Both the position numbers and the translations under genes were made by a program. The notes under the pieces were generated by a model, which worked only from the letters and a program-made list of their open reading frames with translations, searched no databases and had not been told where the DNA came from. Positions 8,203 to 17,920 of a DNA stretch of 64,000 nucleotides are shown in pieces (positions within the stretch are counted from its first letter, which is position 1; each line of letters opens with the position of its first letter). The stretch comes from Clostridium sp. D53t1_180928_C8. GTDB taxonomy: Bacteria; Bacillota; Clostridia; Clostridiales; Clostridiaceae. Where the stretch lies: positions 49,872-113,871 of the forward strand of contig NZ_JADPEL010000012.1 in NCBI RefSeq assembly GCF_015667795.1, in the 5' to 3' direction.

Positions 8203-9153
8203 ATGTCGTTTTCAGCGAAAGTAAAAGGAGAAATATGTAGATATACTGATATATCTAAGGCGGAAGCATTAGCGGAGCTTTCGGCAATAATGAAAGGTAG
8301 TGGAACAATAGGGTTTAGTGGGAAAGGTCTTAGCTTTAGAATTACAACAGAAAATCCAGCTTCAGCAAGACATATATTCACTATACTAAAGGAACACTTT
8401 AATATACATTCTAAATTAATGGTTAAAAAGAGTAACTCTTTAAAGAAAAATAATATATATATGGTTTTAATTGAAGAAGACATGGGGGTTAGGGACTTAC
8501 TTCAAGAAACAGGTATTTTTAGAGAAATAGATGGAGTACTAACTATTGACTATAAAATAGATCCTGAAATGGTAAAGACTGAAGAATACAAGAAAGCCTA
8601 TATAAGAGGCGCTTTTATTGGTGGGGGAAGTGTAACTAATCCTGAAAAGACATATCATTTAGAATTTGTAACTCATAGTGAGGAATATGCAATTGATTTA
8701 TCTAAGCTTATTAATTCTTTTGGATTGAATTCAAAAGTTATTCAAAGAAAAAATAGCTTTATAATATATATAAAAGAAGGCGAACAAATAGTTGATCTTT
8801 TAAATATTGTTGGAGCTCATACTTCATTACTTGAACTTGAAAATATAAGAATAATGAAGGAAATGAGAAATAACGTAAATAGACTTGTTAACTGTGAAAC
8901 TGCTAACTTAAGTAAAACAGTAAATGCTGCAGTGAGACAAGTTGAAAGCATAAAGCTTATACAAAATAGTATAGGTCTTCAAAGGTTACCAAAGAATCTT
9001 CAAGAAGTTGCAGAGCTTAGATTAAGTTATCCAGATGAATCCCTTAAGGAATTAGGAGAAATGTTAGATCCACCAGTAGGTAAATCTGGAATAAATCATA
9101 GATTAAGAAAAATAGAAAAAATAGCTGAAGAAATAAGAAGTGGAAACTATTAA
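8203..9153 (+). CDS. whiA: WhiA, sporulation/cell-division DNA-binding protein
   Basis: WhiA combines an N-terminal LAGLIDADG-like fold, derived from homing endonucleases but without nuclease activity, with a C-terminal helix-turn-helix. The 316 residues are the standard length. Visible marks are MSFSAKVKGEICR at the start, KAYIRGAFIGGGSVTNPEK near residue 130, a linker with NRLVNCETANLSKTVNAAVRQ, and a HTH with LRLSYPDESLKELGEMLDPP at the end. In Bacillus it influences chromosome segregation and Z-ring formation; in actinomycetes it activates sporulation genes. The ATG follows AGGAG at 8191. Confidence 0.97.
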   Translation: MSFSAKVKGEICRYTDISKAEALAELSAIMKGSGTIGFSGKGLSFRITTENPASARHIFTILKEHFNIHSKLMVKKSNSLKKNNIYMVLIEEDMGVRDLLQETGIFREIDGVLTIDYKIDPEMVKTEEYKKAYIRGAFIGGGSVTNPEKTYHLEFVTHSEEYAIDLSKLINSFGLNSKVIQRKNSFIIYIKEGEQIVDLLNIVGAHTSLLELENIRIMKEMRNNVNRLVNCETANLSKTVNAAVRQVESIKLIQNSIGLQRLPKNLQEVAELRLSYPDESLKELGEMLDPPVGKSGINHRLRKIEKIAEEIRSGNY

Positions 9154-9186
9154 AATAGTCAATAATAAAAATATAATATTAAAAAT

Positions 9187-9212
9187 AAAGTCTGCTACGG
9201 CAGACTTTAAAG
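9187..9212 (+). terminator. Hairpin after whiA
   Basis: AAAGTCTGC pairs with GCAGACTTT around a four-base loop. The T-run is weak (TTTAAAGTT), so termination may be partial. Confidence 0.6.
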
Positions 9213-9277
9213 TTATAATTAATATTGTAATAGAATAGTTAATAGTTTAAAATTTCTTATAATAAGGGGGTGTTTCA

Positions 9278-10540
9278 TTGGAAAATAAAAAGTTCTGTCA
9301 TCTCCACTTACATACAGAGTATAGTTTGCTTGATAGTTCAGCTAAGATTAAAAAAGTTATTAGTCGAGCAAAAGAGCTTGGGATGAAAAGCATAGCCATT
9401 ACTGACCATGGTGTTATGTATGGATGTGTAGCTTTTTATAAAGAGGCGGTAGCACAAGGTATTAAACCTATACTTGGTTGTGAAGTATATGTAGCAAGTA
9501 AGTCTATGAATATCAAAATTAATGATAAGGACAATGGTACATATCACTTAGTTTTATTAGTAAAAAATGAAGTTGGTTATGAAAATTTAATGGAAATAGT
9601 ATCAACAGCATCTATTGATGGATTTTACTATAAACCAAGAGTTGACCATGATTTCCTAAGAAAGCATAGCGAAGGTTTAATTGCTTTAAGTGCTTGTCTT
9701 GGTGGAGAAGTACAAAAAAATTTATTAAGAGATGATTATGAAAAGGCAAAAGAAGTTGCCTTACTGTATAAGAATATCTTTAAAGATGGTTTTTATTTAG
9801 AAATACAAGACCATGGCATGGAGGAGCAAAGAAAGGTTACAGAAGGTAATATTAAGTTATCTAGAGAGACAGGAATACCTTTAATTGCAACAAATGATGT
9901 CCATTATATTAAGCAAGAGGATTCTAAGGCACATGATATTCTTATGTGTATTCAAACAGGTAAAACGGTGGAAGATCAAAATAGAAGAAGGTATCCTTCA
10001 GACCAATTCTATTTAAAGTCTCCTGAAGAGATGTGGGATATGTTTTCTTATGTTCCAGAGGCGTTAGAAAATACATTGAAAATTGCAGAGGAATGTAATT
10101 TTGATTATGAGTTCCACGTTTCTAAGTTACCTAATTTCCCAGTTCCACAGGAATATAAAACTCACTTTGATTATCTTGAAGAAGTGTGTTTTGAAGGTCT
10201 TGTTGAAAGATATGATGTATTTGAACAATTTAAAGATAAGTTAATTAATGTTCAAGAGGTAAAGGATTTTGCTGAGACTAATGAGGAAGCAAAAGAATAT
10301 GTAAATAGGCTTAATTATGAGCTTGGTGTAATTAATCAAATGGGATATGTTGATTACTTCTTAATTACTTGGGATTTTATTAAGTATTCAAATGACCATG
10401 GTATACCAACTGGTCCGGGCCGTGGATCCGCAGCAGGGTCTATCGTTGCTTATACTCTTGGAATAACAAAAATAAATCCGATAAAGTATAGCTTGCTTTT
10501 TGAAAGATTTTTGAATCCGGAAAGAGTAAGTATGCCAGAT
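9278..10540 (+). CDS. dnaE: DNA polymerase III subunit alpha DnaE, exon 1
   Basis: First of three exons of dnaE, the C-family replicative polymerase that in low-GC Gram-positives works with PolC. The TTG start at 9278 follows AAGGGGGTG. Exon 1 encodes 421 residues: the PHP domain ([14 protein letters not shown] at the start, [18 protein letters not shown] region) and the beginning of the palm ([10 protein letters not shown], then [11 protein letters not shown]). The next expected residues IDSDF are found only at 11598, after 1057 bases that carry stops in frame. Joining 10540 to 11598 keeps frame, ends exon 1 in T and leaves a G as last intron base, as group I splicing requires. Spliced length would be about 1184 residues, normal for DnaE. 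Confidence 0.95.
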
Positions 10541-11597
10541 TATAAATAAGTTTATACTAAGAATAAAATAATTCTTAGAGGGGTAAGGTTTTGAAGCGAT
10601 AAGAGTTAGATAAATATAAGGAAGATATTATAAAGTTATATGAATATGAAAAATTATCATTTAGTAAGATAGTTTATTCAGTAAATGAAAGTTATTTTTG
10701 TAAGATAGATAAAAATCATTAAAAAAAGTATAGGCTCAGATTATGAAATTAGATCATATATATCTAATTCAATTTATGGTAAATGTGAATATTGCAGAAT
10801 ATTAATAAATAGCCCGATGTCAGTTAAAAATATAAAAGATAAGGGTGTTATTAACAATAAATCATTAAAACTTAAATTTCTAAATAGTAAAATATTGGAT
10901 GTAAAATTATATAAACATTTCATTAGAGGATACTTTGATGGAGATGGAAGTTTGGTTTTGTCAAAAAACTCTATAAATTTTAAGTTTTTCTGAACTAAAG
11001 AGTTTTTAGAAGTATTAGTGGATATTTTTAATTCAATTTCACAATATAGATATAATAAAAGACTATACAAACGAAAAGATGATAATAAAAATAATTACTA
11101 TATCAGCTATGGCGGAAGAATAAAAACATTAAATGTAATGGATTATTTATATGATGACTGTAATATTTATTTAGAGAGAAAATATAAAAGCTTAAAATCT
11201 ATACTTTAAATTTAATAGTCGTGTATATTAGAAATAATGTACTTAAAGAGCCTCGAATTGCTTGAAAGCCCTTAGAGCTATTAGTGCTACAACGTAAAAA
11301 TGAAATAAGTTTAAGCGTGAATGCTAAAAAACTAATAGATTGGGTAATGAGCAGCGAAGTCCTTAATAGGGAAACGTTCAACGACTAGTCCAAAGGGACG
11401 TAGTTATCTTTAAATGAAATTCCAAATTTTAATTTGGAGAATTGAATTTACTTAGCGACTGAAAGGAGTCGAGTTTCATTATAAAGGGTAGCGAAGTGGG
11501 GCAGCCCAAACCGTATAGAGGTCGGTGGGTGAAGATATAGTCTATACCCACTACATAAAGTAGTGTTTAAGTATCTCGAAAGAGAGGGTAGTAATAG
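10541..11597 (+). ncRNA. Group I intron 1 in dnaE
   Basis: Self-splicing intron between the codons for ...SMPD and IDSDF. Conserved core elements can be read: P element AATTGCTTGAAAG at 11256-11268, Q AATGAGCAGCGAAG at 11346-11359, R GTTCAACGACTA at 11376-11387 and S AAGATATAGTC at 11532-11542. GACTA in R pairs with TAGTC in S to form P7. Upstream exon ends in T and the intron ends in G. The homing endonuclease remnant lies 5' of P. The sequence CTACAACGTAA followed by AAGCGTGAATG between P and Q also occurs in intron 2, so the two are related. The P1 guide could not be placed confidently. Splicing itself is inferred from the need for DnaE. Confidence 0.9.
10620..11209 (+). pseudogene. Decayed LAGLIDADG homing endonuclease in intron 1
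   Basis: Conceptual translation gives an N-terminal helix-turn-helix-like part (EDIIKLYEYEKLSFSKI), then after a one-base frameshift at 10720 the motif FIRGYFDGDGS, a classic LAGLIDADG helix, and a C-terminal NIYLERKYKSL typical of intron endonucleases. Damage seen: no start codon in frame, a +1 shift near 10720 beside a run of A, and an in-frame TGA at 10991-10993. A GTG-started 63-residue fragment at 11018-11209 survives. The gene should be dead, so the intron has lost its own mobility. Confidence 0.85.
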
Positions 11598-12671
11598 ATA
11601 GATTCGGATTTTTGTTATGAAAGAAGACAGGAAGTAATAGATTATGTTGTTGAAAAGTATGGAGTTAAAAATGTATCACAGATAATTACTTTTGGTACAA
11701 TGGCCGCTAGATTATGTTTAAGAGATGTAGGAAGGGCTATGAACTATTCCTATGCAGAAGTAGATAGAATAGCTAAAATGATTCCTACAATGCTTGGAAT
11801 AACCATAGAAAAGGCTTTAGATTTAAATCCAGAGCTTAAAGCAGCATATGACAATGAAGATAGAGTAAAGACATTGGTAGATGTTAGTAAGACTTTAGAA
11901 GGGTTACCAAGGCATTCATCAACACATGCTGCTGGTGTAGTTATAGCATCAAAGCCATTAGTTGAATATGTACCACTTCAAAAGAATGAAGATATGATAG
12001 TAACCCAATTTGATATGACAACTTTAGAAGAACTTGGACTTTTAAAGATGGATTTCCTTGGTTTAAGAACTTTAACGGTTATGAGTGATGCTGTTAAGAT
12101 GATTAAAGAAAACCGAGGGGTAGATATTGATTTAGATAAAATAGACTTTGATGATAAAAATGTTTATAACATGATTGGTGAAGGAAAAACAGCTGGTGTA
12201 TTCCAATTAGAATCTCCAGGTATGACGTCATTCATGAAAGAACTTAAGCCAGACTGCTTGGAAGATATTATAGCCGGAATATCACTATATAGACCAGGTC
12301 CGATGGCAGAGATTCCAAGATATATAGAAGGAAAAAGAAATAAAGATAGTGTGCGTTATGAGACACCAGAGCTTGAAGCTATACTGGATGTTACATATGG
12401 AGTAATGGTGTATCAAGAACAAGTTATGCAAATAGTTAGAGATTTAGGGGGTTATTCCCTTGGAAGAAGTGATATGGTTAGAAGAGCCATGTCAAAGAAA
12501 AAGCACAGTGTCATGGAACAAGAAAGAAAAAACTTTATATATGGAATAGTAGATGAAAATGGTAATGTGGAGGTGCCAGGTTGTCTGAGAAATGGTATAA
12601 GCGAAAAAGCAGCAAATGAAATTTTCGATCAGATGATGGATTTCGCTTCGTATGCTTTTAATAAATCCCAT
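11598..12671 (+). CDS. dnaE: DNA polymerase III subunit alpha DnaE, exon 2
   Basis: Encodes 358 residues from IDSDFCYERRQEVIDYVV to FASYAFNKSH. It carries the rest of the palm and the fingers: catalytic-region motif IDSDF at the very start, ITFGTMAARLCLRDVGR, the nucleotide-binding fingers LPRHSSTHAAGVVIA, VTQFDMTTLEELGLLKMDFLGL (palm Asp) and SLYRPGPM. A continuous frame upstream of the ATG-like 11700 runs back to 11598, so 11700 is not a start. Exon 2 ends at the His codon of FNKSH; the next expected residues AAAYAVIGYQTAYL are found at 13707. Ends in T, as expected for a group I 5' splice site. Confidence 0.94.
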
Positions 12672-13706
12672 AATCTTATAAGTGTGGCAATATAGAGGAA
12701 TCTATATTGAAAACTCCTTAAATTGCTGGAAGTTCCTAAAGCTATCTAAACTACAACGTAATTTGAAAAGATAAGCGTGAATGTGGCAGAAATGCAGAAA
12801 AAATTAGATAGATTATATAGGGGGAGACCCTAAGTATATCAATTTTATCTATTGGGTAAAACAAAATGGATAATCAGCAACGAAATTTCTAAGGTGATAA
12901 TTTGTATTGATAATAGAACTTTAAAAATTATATATAAACTAAGAGTTAGTAAAGTAAAAGAAAGAGATATAAAAAAAGCAGTTAAATGAAATTTATAATA
13001 TTAATTGTACAATGCAAGAGTTAAAAAGGATTCTAAATAAGATTTCTATAGTTTATGAAAAATATAGTGAATATGTATAAGCAATCTTTTATTAATAGAA
13101 ATGATGAGTATAACATTGTTAAGTTGTATAAAGATGTAATTGAATTTTTATGTGATTATTTAAAGATTAGTTATACCGTTATTAAATCAGAATTTAAGGA
13201 TAAGTATAGAATTGTTTTGTATGGTGAAAAATTAGTAGCAGAAATGAAAAGATTAGGTGTTAAAGAAAGACGTTTTCTTTACAAGGACCTGATTTATACG
13301 AACATTAGAAGGAATATTTATCATATATAGTAAGAGACATAATATATGGAGATGGATGGATAAGAAACGATGGAAGAGAATTTTTAATTTCATATGTATC
13401 CGATAAATTCATAAAGTGGTGTAAAGATGTCTTAAAATACTTAGGCTTTGAAGATATTTAAGAACGATTTATAGCTAACGAGTTTAATGGAATTTTTATT
13501 ATAAGAACTGCAAAAAAATATAATTTAGAAGTTTTAAGACATAAAATATATAATAAGCCATTTGGTATGGAGAGAAAATATAAATTATTATTATGAAAGA
13601 CGCTCAGAGACTATAATAGGAGATACTAATTCTATTAGTATATGGTATAGTCCAGACTACAACTTTATATTTAAAATAAGGGCTTATGAAAGTAAGAGTA
13701 GTAAAG
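12672..13706 (+). ncRNA. Group I intron 2 in dnaE
   Basis: A 1035-base intron after the codon for His in FNKSH. Core elements: P AATTGCTGGAAGT at 12721-12733, Q AATCAGCAACGAAAT at 12872-12886 (TTGCTG/CAGCAA gives a six-pair P4), R GCTCAGAGACTA at 13602-13613 and S ATGGTATAGTCC at 13642-13653 (GACTATA/TATAGTC gives P7). Exon ends in T and intron ends in G. A possible guide is GTGG at 12683-12686 pairing with exon CCAT. The endonuclease remnant sits between Q and R, probably in the P6 loop, a different position from intron 1. Confidence 0.9.
13055..13596 (+). pseudogene. Decayed LAGLIDADG-type endonuclease in intron 2
   Basis: One frame gives 91 residues (13055-13330) with EFLCDYLKISYTVIKSEF and KRLGVKERR. 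After a frameshift near 13290 the second frame gives RDIIYGDGWIRND, a LAGLIDADG helix form, then DVLKYLGF, a stop at 13459-13461, and NKPFGMERKYKLLL, where GMERK is a familiar end motif of intron endonucleases. At least one frameshift and two stops are present. It appears to be a different endonuclease family branch from that in intron 1. Confidence 0.75.
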
Positions 13707-14924
13707 GCAGCAGCCTATGCAGTAATAGGCTATCAGACAGCATACTTAATGCATTACTATCCAGTAGAAACTATAGCAGCAATGGTTAACTCTGTTATGG
13801 GAATAAGTGAAAAAGTAGCACATTATATAAAATTTGCAGAAAGTTTAGGTATACAAGTGCTACCACCAGATATAAATGAAAGCTATTCAAAATTTACAGT
13901 TAAAGATAACAGTATAAGATTTGGTATGGCGGCAATAAAAAACGTTGGAGTAAATGTTGTTGATGGAATTGTAGAAGCAAGAAAAAATAAAGGGAAATTC
14001 GAGTCATTAGTTGATTTTATTAATAAAATCGACTTATCTACAATAAATAAAAGAGCTGTAGAAAGTTTAATAAAAGCAGGAGCTTTTGACGAATTTAGGG
14101 TATTTAGATCAAAATTATTAGCTGTTTATGAAAAATTGATGGATAGTATAGCAAATGATAAGAAAAGAAATATAGATGGGCAAATTAGCCTTTTTGGTTT
14201 AGCAGAAGAAAGTATAAAAGCGCCTGAAGTAAGATATCCTGATATAAAAGAGTTTGCAAAAAATAATTTATTATCAATGGAAAAAGAAATGACTGGGCTT
14301 TATATATCAGGTCATCCTTTAGATGAATATGAAAAAAGCATAAAAATGATGACGTCAACTACAGTTGAATCAATTTTTAAATCCTATGAATCTATAATGG
14401 ATGGATTAGAAGATGATGATCATTTAATTCAAGATAACCAAAGAGTTATACTTGGAGGAATATTGGCAGAAGTAAATCAAAAGGTAACTAGAAATAACTC
14501 AATTATGGCTTTCTTAAAGTTAGAGGACTTAACAGGAGTTATAGAAGTTGTAGTATTTCCTAAAACTTTAGATAAAGTAAGAAACTTAATTAATTTAGAC
14601 TCAATGGTTGTTATTAATGGTAGAGTAAGCATAAAGGAAGATGAAGAACCTAAGCTTATTTGTGAAAGTATAGAGGCACTAGAAAAAGTAAATAGTGATA
14701 AGCTTTATATAAGAGTTGATAATTTAGCTAAAGCAAAAGAAATGAAACCAAAGTTAATAAGTGTTGTGGAAGAATACAAAGGAGATTCTGCACTTTATGT
14801 ATTTACTTCAAATGATAGAAAAAATTATAGAATGCCACGAGATATGTGGGTAGATTTAAATACTGACGTTGTCCTTGAACTAAAAAAAGTTTTTGGAGAT
14901 GAAAATGTAAAAATAGTTGAGTAA
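13707..14924 (+). CDS. dnaE: DNA polymerase III subunit alpha DnaE, exon 3
   Basis: Encodes the last 405 residues, starting AAAYAVIGYQTAYLMHYYPVE. An in-frame ATG a few codons upstream (13686) lies inside the intron and is not a start. Domains: helix-hairpin-helix DNA-binding region (LVDFINKIDLSTINKRAVESLIKAGAFDE split here by my wording), the clamp-binding type stretch QISLFGL near the middle, and the OB fold (RVILGGILAEVNQ, IMAFLKLEDLTG). The C-terminus RMPRDMWVDL resembles other Firmicute DnaE proteins. A strong terminator follows. Confidence 0.93.
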   Translation, partial: AAAYAVIGYQTAYLMHYYPVETIAAMVNSVMGISEKVAHYIKFAESLGIQVLPPDINESYSKFTVKDNSIRFGMAAIKNVGVNVVDGIVEARKNKGKFESLVDFINKIDLSTINKRAVESLIKAGAFDEFRVFRSKLLAVYEKLMDSIANDKKRNIDGQISLFGLAEESIKAPEVRYPDIKEFAKNNLLSMEKEMTGLYISGHPLDEYEKSIKMMTSTTVESIFKSYESIMDGLEDDDHLIQDNQRVILGGILAEVNQKVTRNNSIMAFLKLEDLTGVIEVVVFPKTLDKVRNLINLDSMVVINGRVSIKEDEEPKLICESIEALEKVNSDKLYIRVDNLAKAKEMKPKLISVVEEYKGDSALYVFTSNDRKNYRMPRDMWVDLNTDVVLELKKVFGDENVKIVE

Positions 14925-14930
14925 AATTTA

Positions 14931-14970
14931 AAAAAATATCTTCACAAAAAAGTTTGTGAAGATATTTTTT
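14931..14970 (+). terminator. Terminator after dnaE
   Basis: Perfect 18-base arms (AAAAAATATCTTCACAAA and its complement) with a four-base loop and a T-run. Confidence 0.92.
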
Positions 14971-15006
14971 ATTAATTTTATTAATTTTATTAATTTTATT
15001 AATTTT
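14965..15006. repeat. 9-bp tandem repeat TTTTATTAA
   Basis: Four to five head-to-tail copies of TTTTATTAA immediately after the dnaE terminator. A simple microsatellite with no evident role. Confidence 0.8.
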
Positions 15007-15434
15007 TGTAAGAATTCACAAAATTTAAATAGAAAGAATATTTTCTAAAATGAAATTTTTGAAAAAATAAAAAAAATTCAATAAAAACAATGTTAATTAA
15101 ATAACAATAACTAAAAAAAACATTTAAATTTGAGGTATTTTTACATAAAATATAGTAAAATAGGATATGTATAAAGCTACAAAGAAATAAAATTGTAATC
15201 ATTAATATGTATATAATTTCGATAAATTTAGGGCAAAATAGACATATAGAGTTGTAAATAAACGATATTTTTAGACATAAGTACATTTATTTTAGTTGCA
15301 TTAAGAACAGTTTACAAGTAAAATAAAAAAGGTGGTAAAAAGTTTAACAATAAACAAAATAGTAATAATGATAACAAATATTTCAAAATGAGTGGACATG
15401 CAGAGTCCTTAGTAGTATCGAGGAGGAATATTTT
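15007..15434 (+). promoter_or_regulatory. pfkA upstream region with sigma-A-like promoter
   Basis: This 430-base A/T-rich gap has no convincing gene; a 95-codon minus-strand frame in it is low-complexity and unlikely. TTGCAT at 15296-15301, 17 bases, TAAAAT at 15319-15324 is a plausible promoter, giving a leader of about 100 bases. The leader holds GGAC and GTCC arms near 15393-15408, a weak hairpin just before the GAGGAGG ribosome site. Confidence 0.5.
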
Positions 15435-16394
15435 ATGAAGAAAATAGCTGTTTTAACAAGTGGTGGAGATGCTCCAGGAATGAACGCTGCAATAAGAGCG
15501 GTAGTAAGAACTGCAATACATAATGGTATTGAAGTTATGGGAGTACAAAGAGGATATGCTGGATTAATTAATGGTGAATTATTCCCAATGAATAGATCAT
15601 CAGTTTCAGATATAATTCAAAGAGGCGGTACAATTTTAAGAACTGCTAGATGTTTAGAATTTAAACAAGAAGAAGTAAGAAAAGAAGCTGCACAAATTCT
15701 TGCAGATAACGGTGTAGATGCTTTAGTAGTTATCGGTGGAGATGGATCTTTCACTGGTGCTAAATTATTATCTAAGTTAGGAGTAAAAACAATAGGTTTA
15801 CCAGGTACTATCGATAATGATTTAACTTACACTGATTATACAATAGGATTTGATACAGCATTAAATACTGTAGTAGATGCTATAGATAAAATTAGAGATA
15901 CTTCAACTTCTCACGAAAGAGTATCTATCGTAGAAGTTATGGGTAGAAACTGTGGAGATATCGCTCTTCACACAGGTATAGCTTGTGGAGCTGAATATAT
16001 AATTGCACCAGAAAAAGGTTATGATAAAGACGAATTATGCAGAGTTATCTTAGAAGGTAAGAAAGCTGGAAAAATGCATAACTTAGTATTACTAGCTGAA
16101 GGTGTTGGTGGAGCTTCAGAATTAGCTAAATATGTAGAAGCTCAAACAGGAATCGAAACAAGAGCAACAGTTTTAGGTCATATCCAAAGAGGTGGAGCTC
16201 CAAGTGCTTTCGATAGAGTGTTAGCTTCAAGAATGGGTTCAAAAGCAATTGAACTATTAATGGAAGGTAAAACATCAAGAGTTGTAGGTATTAAAGATAA
16301 TGAAATCTTTGACCAAGATATAGATGAAGCTTTAGCTTTAGAAAGAACATTTGATGAAAAATTATATGAAATTTCAGAAGAGATTTCTAAATAA
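15435..16394 (+). CDS. pfkA: ATP-dependent 6-phosphofructokinase
   Basis: PfkA phosphorylates fructose 6-phosphate with ATP, the committing step of glycolysis, as a cytosolic tetramer. The 319 residues are standard. Seen motifs: [20 protein letters not shown] at the start (ATP site GGDAPG), GGDGSFTGA near residue 102, the catalytic TIDND near 125 followed by GFDTALNTV, and [11 protein letters not shown] near 170. A GAGGAGG ribosome site precedes the ATG. pyk follows 68 bases later without a terminator, so pfkA-pyk form an operon, a common clostridial arrangement joining two control points of glycolysis. Confidence 0.98.
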   Translation: MKKIAVLTSGGDAPGMNAAIRAVVRTAIHNGIEVMGVQRGYAGLINGELFPMNRSSVSDIIQRGGTILRTARCLEFKQEEVRKEAAQILADNGVDALVVIGGDGSFTGAKLLSKLGVKTIGLPGTIDNDLTYTDYTIGFDTALNTVVDAIDKIRDTSTSHERVSIVEVMGRNCGDIALHTGIACGAEYIIAPEKGYDKDELCRVILEGKKAGKMHNLVLLAEGVGGASELAKYVEAQTGIETRATVLGHIQRGGAPSAFDRVLASRMGSKAIELLMEGKTSRVVGIKDNEIFDQDIDEALALERTFDEKLYEISEEISK

Positions 16395-16462
16395 TTTTAA
16401 TAATTTTTGCTAATAATTTATTTTAAATACATTAAATTTTGAGATTAGAAGGAGAGTTTTAA

Positions 16463-17875
16463 ATGAGAAAGACTAAAATCATTTGCACTATCGGTCCAGC
16501 TAGTGAAAACCCAGAAATATTATCACAAATAATTGAAGCAGGAATGAATGTTTCAAGACATAACTTCTCTCACGGAGATCACGAAGAACATGCAGGAAGA
16601 ATCAACTTAGTTAAAGAGTTAGCTAAGAAGTACAACAAAGAAATCGCTGTTATGTTAGATACAAAGGGACCAGAAATAAGAACTGGTAAATTTGATCCAA
16701 AGAAAGTTGAATTACAAGCAGGTGCTAAATTCACTGTACATGCAGGTGGAGATGTTATAGGTAATACAGAAGAGTGTTCAGTAACTTATGCTGGATTAGC
16801 TAATGATGTTAAACCAGGAGATACTATCCTTATAGATGATGGTTTAGTAGGATTAACTGTTGAAACAATCGACGGAAACCAAATCCACTGTACAGTTCAA
16901 AACACTGGATTTGTTGCTACTCACAAAGGAGTTAACGTTCCAGGAGTTTCAATAAAATTACCAGCATTAACTGAAAAAGATATAGCTGACTTAAAGTTCG
17001 GTTGTGAAATTGGAGTAAACGCTGTTGCTGCTTCATTCATAAGAAAAGCTTCAGACGTTGAAACTATCAGACAAATATTAAACGAAAATGGTGGAGAACA
17101 CATCCAAATAATCTCTAAAATCGAAAACCAAGAAGGTGTTGATAATATAGATTCTATATTAGCAGTTTCTGATGGTTTAATGGTTGCAAGAGGAGACCTA
17201 GGAGTTGAAATCCCATTCGAAAAATTACCAGCTGTTCAAAAGATGATGATCGAAAAATGTAACGCTGCTGGAAAGCCAGTTGTAACTGCAACTCAAATGT
17301 TAGACTCAATGATGAGAAACCCAAGACCAACAAGAGCTGAAGTTTCTGACGTTGCTAACGCTATATTAGATGGAACAGATGCAATCATGTTATCTGGAGA
17401 ATCAGCTAACGGAGATTGGCCAGTACAATCAGTTCAAACAATGGCTAAAATAGCTGTTGAAGCTGAAACTAAATTAAACTACGAAACAGCTGTTTCAAGA
17501 GCTAAGTCTCATACTCCAGCTATTTCAGGAGTTATCTCAAGAGCTGCTTGCAACGCTGCTAACGAATTAGCTGCTGCTGCAATAGTTTCTTCAACTAAGA
17601 GTGGAGCAACTGCAAGAAGAATTTCTCAATGCAGACCAGAATGCCCAATAGTTGCTGTAACTCCATGTGAAAAAGTTGCTAAGAGCTTAGCATTCTGCTT
17701 CGGAGTATACCCAGTAGTAGCTGAAGACCAAAATTCAACAGATGCTATGATGGCTAACGCTACTAAATTAGCTGTTGAAAATGGATTTGCTAACTCTGGA
17801 GATACAGTTGTAATAGCTGCTGGATTAGATGAAGTTGGTTCAACAAACCTTTTAAAAGTAAGCGTAGTTGAATAG
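16463..17875 (+). CDS. pyk: Pyruvate kinase
   Basis: Converts phosphoenolpyruvate and ADP to pyruvate and ATP. The 470 residues are the short form without the extra C-terminal PEP-utiliser-like domain found in Bacillus. Motifs: KIICTIGPASENPE at the start, NFSHGDHEEHA, MLDTKGPEIRTG, KIENQEGVDNID near residue 220, MVARGDLGVEIP near 240, and TATQMLDSM. GGAGAG precedes the ATG. Codon choice shows more C-ending codons (AAC, ATC, TTC) than neighbours, fitting a highly expressed gene. It is terminated by a strong hairpin. Confidence 0.98.
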   Translation: MRKTKIICTIGPASENPEILSQIIEAGMNVSRHNFSHGDHEEHAGRINLVKELAKKYNKEIAVMLDTKGPEIRTGKFDPKKVELQAGAKFTVHAGGDVIGNTEECSVTYAGLANDVKPGDTILIDDGLVGLTVETIDGNQIHCTVQNTGFVATHKGVNVPGVSIKLPALTEKDIADLKFGCEIGVNAVAASFIRKASDVETIRQILNENGGEHIQIISKIENQEGVDNIDSILAVSDGLMVARGDLGVEIPFEKLPAVQKMMIEKCNAAGKPVVTATQMLDSMMRNPRPTRAEVSDVANAILDGTDAIMLSGESANGDWPVQSVQTMAKIAVEAETKLNYETAVSRAKSHTPAISGVISRAACNAANELAAAAIVSSTKSGATARRISQCRPECPIVAVTPCEKVAKSLAFCFGVYPVVAEDQNSTDAMMANATKLAVENGFANSGDTVVIAAGLDEVGSTNLLKVSVVE

Positions 17876-17885
17876 TTAACAATAA

Positions 17886-17920
17886 ATAAGAAGTGTAAAT
17901 ATACACTTCTTATTTTTTTG
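17886..17920 (+). terminator. Terminator of the pfkA-pyk operon
   Basis: ATAAGAAGTGTA and TACACTTCTTAT perfect arms, loop of four, then TTTTTTTG. Confidence 0.92.

Noticed and set aside
5760-11460. Shared TGAAATTCCAAATT at 5772 and 11417 as a mobile element trace
   Set aside because: Only 14 A/T-rich bases match, and flanks differ; chance is a sufficient explanation.
10541-13706. Inteins as the cause of the dnaE interruptions
   Set aside because: The inserts contain many in-frame stops and no Hint motifs, and the residues after the joints are Ile and Ala, not Cys, Ser or Thr. Group I core elements explain them.
10541-13706. Group II introns in dnaE
   Set aside because: No reverse transcriptase and no domain V-like hairpin at the 3' ends; the inserts end in G with P7 elements instead.
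14999-15286. Minus-strand 95-codon frame before pfkA
   Set aside because: Low-complexity Phe/Ile/Leu sequence from A/T-rich DNA, no ribosome site.
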